A stretch of 64,000 nt of DNA from Afipia sp049747295 (GTDB lineage Bacteria > Pseudomonadota > Alphaproteobacteria > Rhizobiales > Xanthobacteraceae). Numbering within the stretch: position 1 is the first letter of the stretch; the number at the start of each line of letters is the position of its first letter. A program made the position numbers and the translations under genes. Shown in pieces: positions 1 to 8,683 of this stretch. The stretch is from assembly GCF_049747295.1 (NCBI RefSeq), contig NZ_JBMHJM010000001.1, forward strand, positions 868,001-932,000, read 5' to 3'. The notes beneath the pieces are model-generated. The model had not been told where the DNA came from. It was given only the letters and a program-made list of their open reading frames with translations, and made no database searches.

Positions 1-681
1 CGCAATCGGCGAGCCCCAGCGCGCGGGCAGTGCCAGCAGAAACCGCCGCATCAGACGCCGTGGCCACTCAACATTATAGTCGAGCCCGTAATGGTCGATA
101 ACGAGTTCACCACCCGGCTTCACATAGTCGGCCAGCGCTTGCACAGTACTTTCCGAATTCGGCGTGTGCTGCACAACGCCGAGCGCAATGACGGCATCGA
201 CGGAACGCGGCGCCACCGGCGCGTCTAACATGCTTGCCTGGCAAATGTAGTTGTTTGACGCTGCGGCGCCGGCCTGTTCGCGATAATTGACTAGGTTTGC
301 CTCGACCGCGCTCGACAGGTCGAGCGATAACACTTGTGCGCCGTGCGCACGCAAGATTTCGGTAAAGCGGCCCGCGCCGCAGCCGACTTCGAGCACCGAC
401 TTGCCACGTAGGACCGATAGATCTCCACCGACGCATCGCCGTAGCCGGTCCAGCGAAATCGTCGTTCCCGTATAGGAATCGAGTTGCGTCTTTCGAAATC
501 TGTTCCATTGCAGGCCAAATGCATCGGCATAGCCGCTTTTGGGCACGAACCGCGGAATGTCCAGCACGATTGGAAAGCTACAACCGCGCGGGCAATTTAG
601 CCGGTCCCCCGCTACCAAGGCCAAAGATTGACGATGAGTAGGACACGCGAGACGAGTCACAAACGATGGATCGATCGCCAT
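1..681 (-). CDS. SAM-dependent methyltransferase of the polysaccharide operon, cut by the window edge
   Basis: The gene reads leftwards and runs off the window, so only its first 227 codons are present. The N terminus has a short zinc-ribbon-like segment (C13, C30, C34) of the Trm112 kind that often precedes class I methyltransferases. A Rossmann fold follows, with glycine motif I (VLEVGCGAG, residues 96-104), an acidic strand end (LSLDLS) and a VVQHTPN segment typical of UbiE/UbiG-like enzymes. The start ATG shares one base with the wecB stop codon (TAATG), which sets the start and implies translational coupling. It probably O- or N-methylates a sugar of the exported glycan. The acceptor cannot be predicted. 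Confidence 0.8.
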   Translation of the reverse strand, partial: MAIDPSFVTRLACPTHRQSLALVAGDRLNCPRGCSFPIVLDIPRFVPKSGYADAFGLQWNRFRKTQLDSYTGTTISLDRLRRCVGGDLSVLRGKSVLEVGCGAGRFTEILRAHGAQVLSLDLSSAVEANLVNYREQAGAAASNNYICQASMLDAPVAPRSVDAVIALGVVQHTPNSESTVQALADYVKPGGELVIDHYGLDYNVEWPRRLMRRFLLALPARWGSPIA

Positions 682-1775
682 TACTTTACCACGGCCTCTG
701 CAAGACTATCGGCCACCCGCGCAGCGGTGTAACCGTCCCATAGCGTCGGCCGCTTGCCGCGCGGAAACGCGCCGCTCATCGCGTCTGCGACCGATATTGC
801 AATATCACCCGGCGCGATCAGCCGATTGGTGCCTTCGGTTAGTGTGATTGGCCGCTCGGTGGTGTCGCGTACGGTGAGGCACGGAATGCCAAGATAAGTC
901 GTCTCTTCCTGTACGCCGCCGGAGTCGGTGACGACAAGCTTGGCGTTCGAAACCAGACTCATGAAACCAACGTAGCCGACTGGCTCGCAGACATGCAGGC
1001 CTGATGCGAGCAGCCGGGGCCAGAAGCCGGCAGCTTCCAGCCTCGCCCGCGTACGCGGATGCACCGGGAATATCAACGGCAGAACCTTCGCGACCTTTTC
1101 CAGTTCGTTAACCAGCACCGCGAGTGAGGCCGCGTTGTCGACATTGACCGGTCTGTGCAATGTCACAACACCGTATTCGCCTGCTTTGACTTCGAACTCG
1201 CGATAGGCGGTGAGCTTTCCGATGGCGTCCTGCAGCATCACATAGGCGTCGATCATGATGTTCCCGACCATCTTGATGCGACTTGTGGGGACGCCCTCAT
1301 TGCGCAGGTTGAGGTCTGCATCCGGCGACGGGGTCCACAAGAGGTCGGCAATTGCATCGGTCGCGACACGATTGATCTCTTCCGGCATTGTCCGATCAAA
1401 ACTGCGCAGGCCCGCTTCCAGATGCGCGAGCGGAATGCACAGCTTCTTGGCTGTGATCGCGCAGGCCAACGTCGAATTGACGTCGCCAACTACGACGGTC
1501 CAATCGGGCCGGCTTTCGAGACAGAGATTTTCGTACGCCAGCATGATGCGCCCGGTCTGTTCTGCATGACTGCCGCCGCCGACGCCGAGGTGGTGATGCG
1601 GGCTCGGCATCCGCAAATCGCGGAAGAAACCGTCCGACATCGCATCATCATAATGCTGACCGGTATGAACAATGCGCGGATCGGTCTCTCCGCGCCGCAC
1701 CAGCTCATGATAGAGGGGCGCCACTTTCATGAAATTCGGGCGCGCACCCGCCACCAGGTGAATTAATGGCCGCAT
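681..1775 (-). CDS. wecB: UDP-N-acetylglucosamine 2-epimerase (non-hydrolysing)
   Basis: The 364-residue protein has the full length of the non-hydrolysing family, which interconverts UDP-GlcNAc and UDP-ManNAc in the cytoplasm. Family signatures are visible: GARPNFMKVAPL at the N terminus, TGQHYD, HLEAGLRS, PEEINR, and the C-terminal nucleotide-binding stretch TDSGGVQEE followed by RDTTERP and EGTNRLI. It overlaps the upstream glycosyltransferase by 13 bp and the downstream methyltransferase by one base. In this operon it would supply UDP-ManNAc or a related 2-epimer as a building block. The family call is firm. Homologues exist for 2,3-diacetamido sugars, so the exact substrate is open. Confidence 0.92.
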   Translation of the reverse strand: MRPLIHLVAGARPNFMKVAPLYHELVRRGETDPRIVHTGQHYDDAMSDGFFRDLRMPSPHHHLGVGGGSHAEQTGRIMLAYENLCLESRPDWTVVVGDVNSTLACAITAKKLCIPLAHLEAGLRSFDRTMPEEINRVATDAIADLLWTPSPDADLNLRNEGVPTSRIKMVGNIMIDAYVMLQDAIGKLTAYREFEVKAGEYGVVTLHRPVNVDNAASLAVLVNELEKVAKVLPLIFPVHPRTRARLEAAGFWPRLLASGLHVCEPVGYVGFMSLVSNAKLVVTDSGGVQEETTYLGIPCLTVRDTTERPITLTEGTNRLIAPGDIAISVADAMSGAFPRGKRPTLWDGYTAARVADSLAEAVVK

Positions 1776-3010
1776 GATAATTCCTTAGCTCTTACCGCAT
1801 CGGTGATCGCTCTATCCAGCAATGCCGTCGTCTGAGTGATGTGATATTGGGAGGCTACGGTGGTAAACGATTTTTCAGTCCGTAGCGTCCCTGCCTGCCA
1901 TTGTTCAAGCAAGCGTTCAATCACGGCGGCGATCGCGCTTACATCATCCGGAGCTGCCGTCGGACATCCGAGCGATCGTAGAAGGTCAGCCGACGCCCCA
2001 TCGGGCGGGGTGATACCGATGATCGGGCGGTCAAACGGCAGATAGTCGATCAGCTTGCTCGGCAAAAACACGCTTTCCGCTGCCGGCGCGTCGACCAACA
2101 ACAATGCATCGGCAGTCTCCAGAATGGCGTCGCATTCGGCGTTGGCGATGCGGCCGGAAAACTGCACGACACGATCGAGACCGGTCGCGCGAACAACGGC
2201 CTGTTGGTCATCCGGAACTGAGCCAACGAGAATGACCTCAAGCTTTCCATCCAGGGGCGCGCGCTTGTGAATGGCCTGTAATGCAGCGATTAAAAATGCA
2301 GGGGTTCGAATGCCGTAAAAATCGCCGGCATGAACAAGCCGCAAAGGTCTGGGCGTCTCGTCTCGACGACGGGAGGAGACACTGTGCGATTCGAACCCGT
2401 GCGGTACAACTCGGACCTTGTCGCCCCATTGCGATGGATACTTGCGCATGACCAGATTGGCAATGCGATCCACCGTGAAGACAACTATGTCTGCTCTTTC
2501 GACGATGTCCGCCTCTGCTTCAAGCGCTTGACGCCGCTGCCCCTCGTCTTTCAGAAACGGGCTGTCCGCCCACGGGTCGCTGAAATGCGCAACCCATGGC
2601 AATCGTGTCTGCGTGGCAATTCGCATTCCGACCAGATGATCGGACCAAGGCTGTGCAAAACTAATGAGCGCTTCAAATGGTCCCGCATGAGCTTCTCGCA
2701 AACCGGCTTCAGTCGCAGCGGAAATCCATTGAGCATCCGGATCGACGGCGGGCTGCGTCCTCAAGCGGTCCCAAAGCCGCCTCGGCTTGGGCTCTGATCC
2801 GTGGGGCGACAGTCGGATGGTCCGAAAGGACGATTCATAGCGTCGCTGCAGTGCCGGATCGACAGTAACGTCCGGAGGAGGCTCAGCGCAGATCACGGTA
2901 CTGCGCCAGCCAAGTTCGGCCAGAGCCTTCATGCTGCGGGCAACCTGCAGCGATCGCGGAAACAAAGCCGGAGGCATCGCCCAGCTGATCGCCAGCAACG
3001 ACCGGCTCAT
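1763..3010 (-). CDS. Glycosyltransferase, GT4-like (GT-B fold)
   Basis: About 415 residues with a GT-B layout. The N-terminal half contains SWAMPPALFPRSLQVARSM, a typical acceptor-side loop. The C-terminal half has the donor-binding pattern PLRLVHAGDFYGIR, then VVQFSGRIANAE, then LLVDAPAAESVFLPSKLIDYLPFDRPIIGI, matching the E-rich motif region of GT4 enzymes. The ATG at 3010 overlaps the asnB stop codon (ATGA). A start seven codons further upstream is open but less likely. It probably transfers one sugar to the lipid-linked polysaccharide at the cytoplasmic face. Donor and linkage are unknown. Confidence 0.8.
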   Translation of the reverse strand: MSRSLLAISWAMPPALFPRSLQVARSMKALAELGWRSTVICAEPPPDVTVDPALQRRYESSFRTIRLSPHGSEPKPRRLWDRLRTQPAVDPDAQWISAATEAGLREAHAGPFEALISFAQPWSDHLVGMRIATQTRLPWVAHFSDPWADSPFLKDEGQRRQALEAEADIVERADIVVFTVDRIANLVMRKYPSQWGDKVRVVPHGFESHSVSSRRRDETPRPLRLVHAGDFYGIRTPAFLIAALQAIHKRAPLDGKLEVILVGSVPDDQQAVVRATGLDRVVQFSGRIANAECDAILETADALLLVDAPAAESVFLPSKLIDYLPFDRPIIGITPPDGASADLLRSLGCPTAAPDDVSAIAAVIERLLEQWQAGTLRTEKSFTTVASQYHITQTTALLDRAITDAVRAKELSCGH

Positions 3011-4863
3011 GCCTTCCACTCCCGCATCCACAACTCAAGGACCAGCAAATTCCACAGCCGGTGACGATCGAGCAGGCCGGATTGCGCTCCGGTACCGAGC
3101 GCCAGCAGACGATCGATCGCAGCCGGCACCATCGACGTGCGCAATCGCGCACCAGCGCCCGTCAGCAAATCAGTGGCCCACGCCTTCAGCGGTCCCATCA
3201 ACCATTCATAGACCGGCACCGGAAAGCCCTGCTTCGGGCGGGTGATGATCTCCGCCGGCAGTATGCTAGCGGCGAAACGGCGAAGCACACGCTTGCTCTG
3301 ATAATCGCCATTCTCGTCGCGACCAGCCTTGCTGGCGGCCGGGCTGCGTGCCGCCCATTCGACCAACCGGTAGTCGAGGAATGGCGTGCGCAACTCGAGC
3401 GATGTCGCCATCGACATTTTGTCGGCCTTCATCAACAGGTCCTCGGTCAACCAGTGCTGGCTGAAACCGTAAAGCGTCTGATGCAGCGGATCCTGCTCGC
3501 CGAGCGCCGCGATCTCCGCGCGCAACGGCGCATGGCTTTCGGGAAGCGCGGGACGGCCCATCAGGTCGCTCTTCTGCGCCGATGTCATATAGTCGGTCAT
3601 CGTCGGCGGGACGCTGGCAGCGCGTTGATCCCATCGCGCGTATCCACCGTGGGCAAAGGACCGAAGCGCTGAAAGCCAATTCGACGTCCCTCCTCCTTTG
3701 CGCATCGCGTCCCATTGCTGCACGCGCAATTGGAGATCGTAGCCGCCGAGGATTTCGTCACTGCCCTCGCCGCTCAACGAAACCTTCACCTCGCTCCGCG
3801 CCAGCTTGCTGACGTAGTAGAGTGGGACCGACGCCAAGTCGGCAAGCGGCTCGTCAGTGAAACGGACGAACTCTGGCAGGAAGTCCATGAACTCGTCCTG
3901 CCCAATTACGATTTCATGATGCTTCGTGCCGAGATGGCGCGCCACAAGACGGGCATAGGGCAGTTCATCGGTGTGCGGCGCGTCCCGAAAGCCGACCGAG
4001 AAGGTGTTCAGATTGTTGTTGTGACGACAGGCAACAGCAGCCACCGCGCTCGAATCCAGCCCGCCGCTGAGCATGATGCCAACCGGCACGTCAGCGATCA
4101 TGCGCAGCCGCACCGCGTCCTCGAACAGCGTTGCGAAGCGGTTGGTGCTCTCGTCGAAGGTTTCGGCCAACGGCGCCTCGCGATAGGGAATTTCCCAGAA
4201 GCGCTCGATCGATGGCGCACTGCCGTCAAGTGTCAACGATAGCACATGCGCCGGCGGCAACTTGCGGATATTGTGCCAGATCGTACCCGGTCCCGGCACA
4301 TACCGGTAAGTCAGGTAATCCCAGATCGCCTGCTCATCGATCTTTCGCTCGACGACGCCTGACGCCAGGATCGCCTTGATCTCCGATCCAAACAGCAATC
4401 TCTTGCCGTCCCAGTAATAATAGAGCGGCTTGACGCCCATGCGGTCGCGCACCAGGGTCAACTGTTTGTCCCGAGCATCCCAGACCGCGAAGGCGAACAT
4501 GCCATTGAGGGCAGAAAGCCCGGCGATGCCATGGCGAACAAACTGCCGCAGCAGCACTTCGGTGTCGCTATGGGTGGCGAAGCGTTCACCGTCCTGCTCC
4601 AGCCTGTCGCGCAACTCTCGGAAGTTATAAATCTCGCCGTTGAAGACAATGCGATATCGACCGTCCCCCGCTTCCATCGGCTGATGGCCGCCGGCGATGT
4701 CAATAATACTGAGCCGGCGCATGCCGAGACCGACTGAATTTTCGGCGAAATATCCGTCGTCGTCGGGTCCGCGATGGCGAATGCTGTCGCACATTCGGCG
4801 CAACAGCGCTGCCGCTGGCTCCGCAGCGAGATCAAGGCCCGCATATCCCGCGATGCCGCACAT
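3007..4863 (-). CDS. asnB: Asparagine synthase-like glutamine amidotransferase
   Basis: The 618-residue protein has the two-domain AsnB layout. An N-terminal class II glutaminase domain begins MCGIAGYAG, so Cys2 is the likely nucleophile after Met removal. An ATP-pyrophosphatase synthetase domain carries the PP-loop SGGLDSS near residue 265 and SLSGEGSDE further on. Inside polysaccharide operons such proteins commonly amidate uronic acids or other carboxylates rather than make free asparagine; here that is inference from location. The start follows the deacetylase stop codon directly (TAAATG), and its own stop overlaps the next glycosyltransferase start. Confidence 0.88.
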   Translation of the reverse strand: MCGIAGYAGLDLAAEPAAALLRRMCDSIRHRGPDDDGYFAENSVGLGMRRLSIIDIAGGHQPMEAGDGRYRIVFNGEIYNFRELRDRLEQDGERFATHSDTEVLLRQFVRHGIAGLSALNGMFAFAVWDARDKQLTLVRDRMGVKPLYYYWDGKRLLFGSEIKAILASGVVERKIDEQAIWDYLTYRYVPGPGTIWHNIRKLPPAHVLSLTLDGSAPSIERFWEIPYREAPLAETFDESTNRFATLFEDAVRLRMIADVPVGIMLSGGLDSSAVAAVACRHNNNLNTFSVGFRDAPHTDELPYARLVARHLGTKHHEIVIGQDEFMDFLPEFVRFTDEPLADLASVPLYYVSKLARSEVKVSLSGEGSDEILGGYDLQLRVQQWDAMRKGGGTSNWLSALRSFAHGGYARWDQRAASVPPTMTDYMTSAQKSDLMGRPALPESHAPLRAEIAALGEQDPLHQTLYGFSQHWLTEDLLMKADKMSMATSLELRTPFLDYRLVEWAARSPAASKAGRDENGDYQSKRVLRRFAASILPAEIITRPKQGFPVPVYEWLMGPLKAWATDLLTGAGARLRTSMVPAAIDRLLALGTGAQSGLLDRHRLWNLLVLELWMREWKA

Positions 4864-5751
4864 TTACTTCGGCCCGCAGCCTATCCGCGCCAGCACATCC
4901 TCGAAGCCGGCAAAGCGCGCGCCGCGGCCGATAGCGTAGTCGACCGCATCGAGGAAATAGCTGTCATTGGCGACGTGTGAGGGATCGACGTAGAAGTTCA
5001 GCAGAGCCGGCAGCCGCCGGTCGGCGAAAAAGTCGACGGTCGCAGCGAAGCGAACGAAAAAATCTTCCAACAAGCGGTAGTCGACGCGGTCTGCGAGATA
5101 ATTCCATGAGTCGAGAATGGTATACGGATCCGTGGGCGAACCGGTTAGCGGGAATTCGTAGAGGCCACCGACGTCAAAGACAGGGCCGCGCGCGTACGCG
5201 CTTGCCGGCAGTGTGTCGGAGCAGAAGCGATAGCCGAGCGATCGCGCAGTGTCGTAAACCAGTTTTCGCTGCTCCGGTTGCTGGAACGAACCGAAATGCG
5301 GCGCCCGAAAGCCGCGCGGGGCAATGCCGATGACATCATTGACGATACGATGGCCCTCGCGCATGTCGGCGGCCGCGTCATCCGCCGTCATCTGCTCGTA
5401 GAAGGTTACGGCAACATAGCGGTCACCCTGCTTTTCAGCATGGGTACGTCCGCCGTGATTGAGAAAGACGGCGCCGTTCTGCGCCAAGCCCCGATAGCTC
5501 GACCGGGCTTCGAGCAGCATCTGTCCCGGCACAGCGTAGTGGCGCGCAATGCCGCGCCGCGCAAGCTGCGCGTCAAGTGCCTGCGCCGCCAAGGCATCGC
5601 CCGGCGTGTCGCAGTCAAACGATAAAATGATGAGCAGCTCGTTGATCGCCAGTGCGCGCGTCTTCGCCGACAACCCTTCGAAGACATGCGGCACGCGCCG
5701 ACGCAGCACCGCTCGAGCAGCCTGCTTTAACCCTGCGACTAGCTTAACCAT
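4864..5751 (-). CDS. Polysaccharide deacetylase family protein
   Basis: About 295 residues counted from the ATG at 5751, which overlaps the upstream methyltransferase stop by 8 bp; a longer in-frame extension would lie inside that gene and is rejected. NodB-fold features are visible: LSFDCDTPGD near residue 45 (the metal-binding Asp pair), FLNHGGRTH (His), and GFRAPHFGSF (the RxPxG-type motif). Family members remove N-acetyl groups from hexosamines or act on other amide-linked groups. No signal peptide is evident, so a cytoplasmic role during precursor synthesis is more likely than trimming at the surface. Confidence 0.8.
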   Translation of the reverse strand: MVKLVAGLKQAARAVLRRRVPHVFEGLSAKTRALAINELLIILSFDCDTPGDALAAQALDAQLARRGIARHYAVPGQMLLEARSSYRGLAQNGAVFLNHGGRTHAEKQGDRYVAVTFYEQMTADDAAADMREGHRIVNDVIGIAPRGFRAPHFGSFQQPEQRKLVYDTARSLGYRFCSDTLPASAYARGPVFDVGGLYEFPLTGSPTDPYTILDSWNYLADRVDYRLLEDFFVRFAATVDFFADRRLPALLNFYVDPSHVANDSYFLDAVDYAIGRGARFAGFEDVLARIGCGPK

Positions 5752-6640
5752 TCGCCGGCTTTCGGCCCGTGATCCACAGGCTCCAGCCGAACCGGCGCTC
5801 AAGCGCTTTCCGCAGTGGCGTCGGCAGTGACGTGCCGAAGCCCGGCAGCCAGTGATCAAGTATCCAGCCCACATCGGTGCCAAACACATCGACGTTCACA
5901 TCGGCATATTGCGCGAACAAATCGCGCTTTGCCTCGGTGATTGTGATCGGCCAGGTGTGCGGGTTGCCTTCCTTGCGTTCGCCGTCACCATAGCGGCTGC
6001 CGAGGCCTACCGGCGATAGGAAGCGGTTCTCCATATGGAGGAACCCTTCGATGTATTTGACCAGATAGCGAAACAGGAAAGAATTGCGGTGATAGAGCAT
6101 GACGCCAACGCGACCGTTCGGCTTCAAGACGCGATAAAGCTCCGCGATCGACTGCGCCGTATTCGGCGAATGGTGCAAGACACCCCATGAATAGACATAG
6201 TCGAAGCTGCCATCCTCGAACGGCAGGCTTTCGCCGTCGGCCTCCCGGATATCAGCCGACAGCCCGAATAACTCGAAGCGCTTACGGGTCTGCTGCACGG
6301 CGACCGGGTTAAGATCTACGGCGGTGACGTGAGCGCCCTGCTGCGCCCAGTTCATCGCCATGCAGCCCATGCCGCAGCCGACTTCCAGCACACGACCGCC
6401 CCGATAGCGGTCGTAATCGAATAGCTTTCCGAACTTCGCCTGCGGCGTATGGCGCGGCATATTCCACTGGTAGAACACGTCGTCCGCCTGCGCGAAGAAC
6501 TCCCGGCTAGCCAGCGGAATTTGCCGACGCACGCCGTCGGTCTCGACGTACTCGGTGAGGCCGTGCTCGAACCCATACGTCATGGGATTGGCCGCCCACC
6601 ATTCGCGGACGTCGCTTTTGATTCCGTTCTGTTTCGCCAC
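5744..6640 (-). CDS. SAM-dependent methyltransferase
   Basis: A 298-residue class I methyltransferase. Motif I is VLEVGCGMG near residue 80, followed by VTAVDLNPVAVQQT (acidic loop), ADGESLPFEDGSFDYVYSWG and LHHSPN, the UbiE/Methyltransf_11 pattern. The long N-terminal (about 75 residues) and C-terminal (about 90 residues) extensions are common in glycan methyltransferases. It overlaps the deacetylase gene by 8 bp and lies 3 bp downstream of the unknown membrane-anchored gene. It is one of six methyltransferase genes in the operon, so its target is most likely a glycan hydroxyl or amino group. Confidence 0.85.
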   Translation of the reverse strand: MAKQNGIKSDVREWWAANPMTYGFEHGLTEYVETDGVRRQIPLASREFFAQADDVFYQWNMPRHTPQAKFGKLFDYDRYRGGRVLEVGCGMGCMAMNWAQQGAHVTAVDLNPVAVQQTRKRFELFGLSADIREADGESLPFEDGSFDYVYSWGVLHHSPNTAQSIAELYRVLKPNGRVGVMLYHRNSFLFRYLVKYIEGFLHMENRFLSPVGLGSRYGDGERKEGNPHTWPITITEAKRDLFAQYADVNVDVFGTDVGWILDHWLPGFGTSLPTPLRKALERRFGWSLWITGRKPANG

Positions 6641-6643
6641 GGG

Positions 6644-7297
6644 TCAAGCCTTTTTCGATTGCGTTGCGTCGATGACGCTACCAACGGCCGCCACAGCCAG
6701 GAACGCCATCGCGAAGAAAATTTCCATAAAACGCCAATTGCTGAGAAAACGCCGCAACGAGAGTGCGCGGCGCGCCGAACGGTCGAGAACGAAGGCGCGC
6801 CGGCGGCCGTTGGCAACGACCACCAGAGCCGAACCAGCTAAGGCGGCATCCTGTATTTTCCCGCAGCCAAGACCGATGGCGTCGGCATAGAGCAATACGA
6901 TAGCGGCCGGCTTGATCGCATTCCGCTTGGACCACAAATCAATCGCCTCGACGTCGCCGAACTCAAACTGCTCGGCCGGCGCTGCAAATGATTCATTCGC
7001 GAGTTCGCTGCCCGGCGCGAAAGCCTTGTCGATCATCGCATAGACCGGACCGGTCAACTTGTTGGCGGCGCGAAATTCAGCTGCGACACCGAGCATGTAA
7101 TCAAAGCTGCGCGGATTGGCATGATAGTCGCGGATGCGGCGCGCATTATCACCGATCGCCGTCAGCCGGAGGCGGCGCGCGATCCGCCAGAGAATGTTGG
7201 TGCGCGGCTTCTGGCCACCTTGAAATCCACAGAACACAAACAGCGTCTGCGCCGACGGCGTAAAAATGTCCCGTTCGGGAATGAGTAGGGTTTGCAT
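6644..7297 (-). CDS. Unknown protein with one C-terminal membrane segment
   Basis: I do not recognise this 217-residue protein. Visible features are a soluble N-terminal part of about 175 residues rich in Arg, the strand-like stretch AAIVLLYADAIGLGCGKI, ALVVVANGRRRAFVLD, and then a basic amphipathic run (RRALSLRRFLSNWRFM) leading into a hydrophobic helix (IFFAMAFLAVAAVGSVI). This suggests anchoring at the cytoplasmic membrane with the bulk inside. It sits tightly between two methyltransferase-related genes (1-3 bp gaps), so a role in glycan assembly is inferred only from context. Confidence 0.65.
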   Translation of the reverse strand: MQTLLIPERDIFTPSAQTLFVFCGFQGGQKPRTNILWRIARRLRLTAIGDNARRIRDYHANPRSFDYMLGVAAEFRAANKLTGPVYAMIDKAFAPGSELANESFAAPAEQFEFGDVEAIDLWSKRNAIKPAAIVLLYADAIGLGCGKIQDAALAGSALVVVANGRRRAFVLDRSARRALSLRRFLSNWRFMEIFFAMAFLAVAAVGSVIDATQSKKA

Positions 7298-7298
7298 A

Positions 7299-7520
7299 TC
7301 AACTCCCGCCGGTCAAGGCTGGTTGGGGGGCGGTCGGTTTTTCGGCGATGACGTAAAGCGACGCAGCCTGACGCGGCGCCAACGCCCGGCCGATCCATTC
7401 GAAAGCCGTATCGAGGATCTTGTAGGGCCGCAGGCGCATGTCCCAGGCAAGTTCCCGTGGGCGAAAGCCGGTATGAAGACAACGCGCGAATGTAAGATCC
7501 TGTGCCACGGTCCCGCTCAT
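7299..7520 (-). CDS. 73-codon ORF resembling a methyltransferase C terminus; possibly a remnant
   Basis: The ORF starts in an ATGA overlap with the glycosyltransferase stop codon at 7517 and ends one base before the next start, so it is placed like a real operon gene. Its sequence (FEWIGRALAPRQAASLYVIAEKP) matches the last strand and tail of SAM methyltransferases, where the final line usually reads like LYVVARKP. It has no Rossmann motif I and is far too short for catalysis. The simplest reading is the surviving end of a deleted methyltransferase gene whose reading frame has been kept. A genuine small protein cannot be excluded. Confidence 0.4.
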   Translation of the reverse strand: MSGTVAQDLTFARCLHTGFRPRELAWDMRLRPYKILDTAFEWIGRALAPRQAASLYVIAEKPTAPQPALTGGS

Positions 7521-8683
7521 GCTCTCATTGTGTCGCGGTAAATTTTGGCGAACTTGGCCTCGGTCTTGTCTGGCCCCCAGTTCTCCTGCGCATGGTCATA
7601 GGCGCGCCGACCAAGACCTTCGCGAAACGCTGAATCGCTGCGCAGCCTTGTCAGAACATCGATATAGGCCGCCTCACTGTTTTCCACCTTGAGAATGAAA
7701 TCGCCCTCGAGCTCCGGTACCGGCAGACCCTTGCGCCGATTAACGACGCACGGCAACCCCGTCAACAGCGCCTCGAGCAGCGACTTGTTCAGTTCCCAGT
7801 ATTCGCTGTGGATCGCAAACGCGTCGAACGTCGGCATCATCGCGCAAAGATCGTTGTTCGGCACTGCCGGCATGAAATGTACGCGTTCGGCGAGTCCCAA
7901 TTTGCCGACAAGCGCCTGCAGCGGCGCGCGCGCCGGCCCATCGCCGACGATCGTCAGCTCGGCGCCGGCCATGGTGCCGATTGCACGGATGATGTTGTCG
8001 GGGTATTTAGCATCGAACAGCCGGCCGACGCAGAGCACGCGGAAGCCCGAACCGCATTCGTAGCTTTCCTTCTTGCGCAGCCGGTCGCCGTTGAGCGCAT
8101 TGTAGCAGATGTCATAGCGGGTGACCCCCATGCGGTCGAGATAGGGGATGATCGGCCGGTACACCGGCATCACCAGATCAGCGCGCTCCAAGCCCTTACG
8201 CTCCAGCACCTCGAATAAGTCGTTTTGCCGCCGCTGCGCACGATCGAGCGCGCTCGCGAGAAAGCGCCGGGTCGGATTGACGTCGGCATTGATGTGCAGC
8301 GACACGACATACGGCACACCAAGGACGGCGTTGATACGGCTGGCCAGATATGTATTCCAGTCCGCGCCGTGGCAGCGAACCAAGGCCGGACCGATACTGC
8401 GCGCGATTTCGACGCCTGGATCAGCCCATCGCCGCAACAGATAATCGTCGAACAACCACCATGGCCGATTTGCCATGCGCATGTCTTCGGGAAGGTTGTG
8501 AAAGAACAACCGCGCCTTGCCAACCGTGGGCTGCAACGCGGTGAGGTCAGGCCGATCCGGCGTCGTCGTCAGGATATGCACCTCGTCGAATACTTCGCCC
8601 GGATTGTAGTAGCGCGGCTGGTATTCCCCCTTCGCCAGGATGTGCGAGATGTAATCTGGCACCAACACCAACAGCTTGCTCAC
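7517..8683 (-). CDS. Glycosyltransferase, GT4 family
   Basis: A 388-residue GT-B enzyme. The N-terminal half has LVLVPDYISHILAKGEY and PYVVSLHINAD. The C-terminal half has the canonical donor-binding series: FRVLCVGRLFDAKYPDNII, LTIVGDGPARAPLQ, VHFMPAVPNNDL, and SEYWELNKSLLEALLTGLPCVV, where the conserved Glu of the EX7E motif region lies. Start and stop overlap neighbouring genes by 4 bp. It likely uses a nucleotide-sugar donor in the cytoplasm. Together with the gene at 1763 it is one of only two clear glycosyltransferases visible, so others probably lie beyond the left edge. Confidence 0.87.
   Translation of the reverse strand: MSKLLVLVPDYISHILAKGEYQPRYYNPGEVFDEVHILTTTPDRPDLTALQPTVGKARLFFHNLPEDMRMANRPWWLFDDYLLRRWADPGVEIARSIGPALVRCHGADWNTYLASRINAVLGVPYVVSLHINADVNPTRRFLASALDRAQRRQNDLFEVLERKGLERADLVMPVYRPIIPYLDRMGVTRYDICYNALNGDRLRKKESYECGSGFRVLCVGRLFDAKYPDNIIRAIGTMAGAELTIVGDGPARAPLQALVGKLGLAERVHFMPAVPNNDLCAMMPTFDAFAIHSEYWELNKSLLEALLTGLPCVVNRRKGLPVPELEGDFILKVENSEAAYIDVLTRLRSDSAFREGLGRRAYDHAQENWGPDKTEAKFAKIYRDTMRA

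Noticed and set aside
1155..1766. Long plus-strand ORF (203 codons) opposite wecB
   Set aside because: It is an antisense shadow of a clear epimerase gene, with no family-like text and no start signal. Similar long antisense frames opposite leuA, ilvC, ilvB and degP were dropped for the same reason, as expected in GC-rich DNA.
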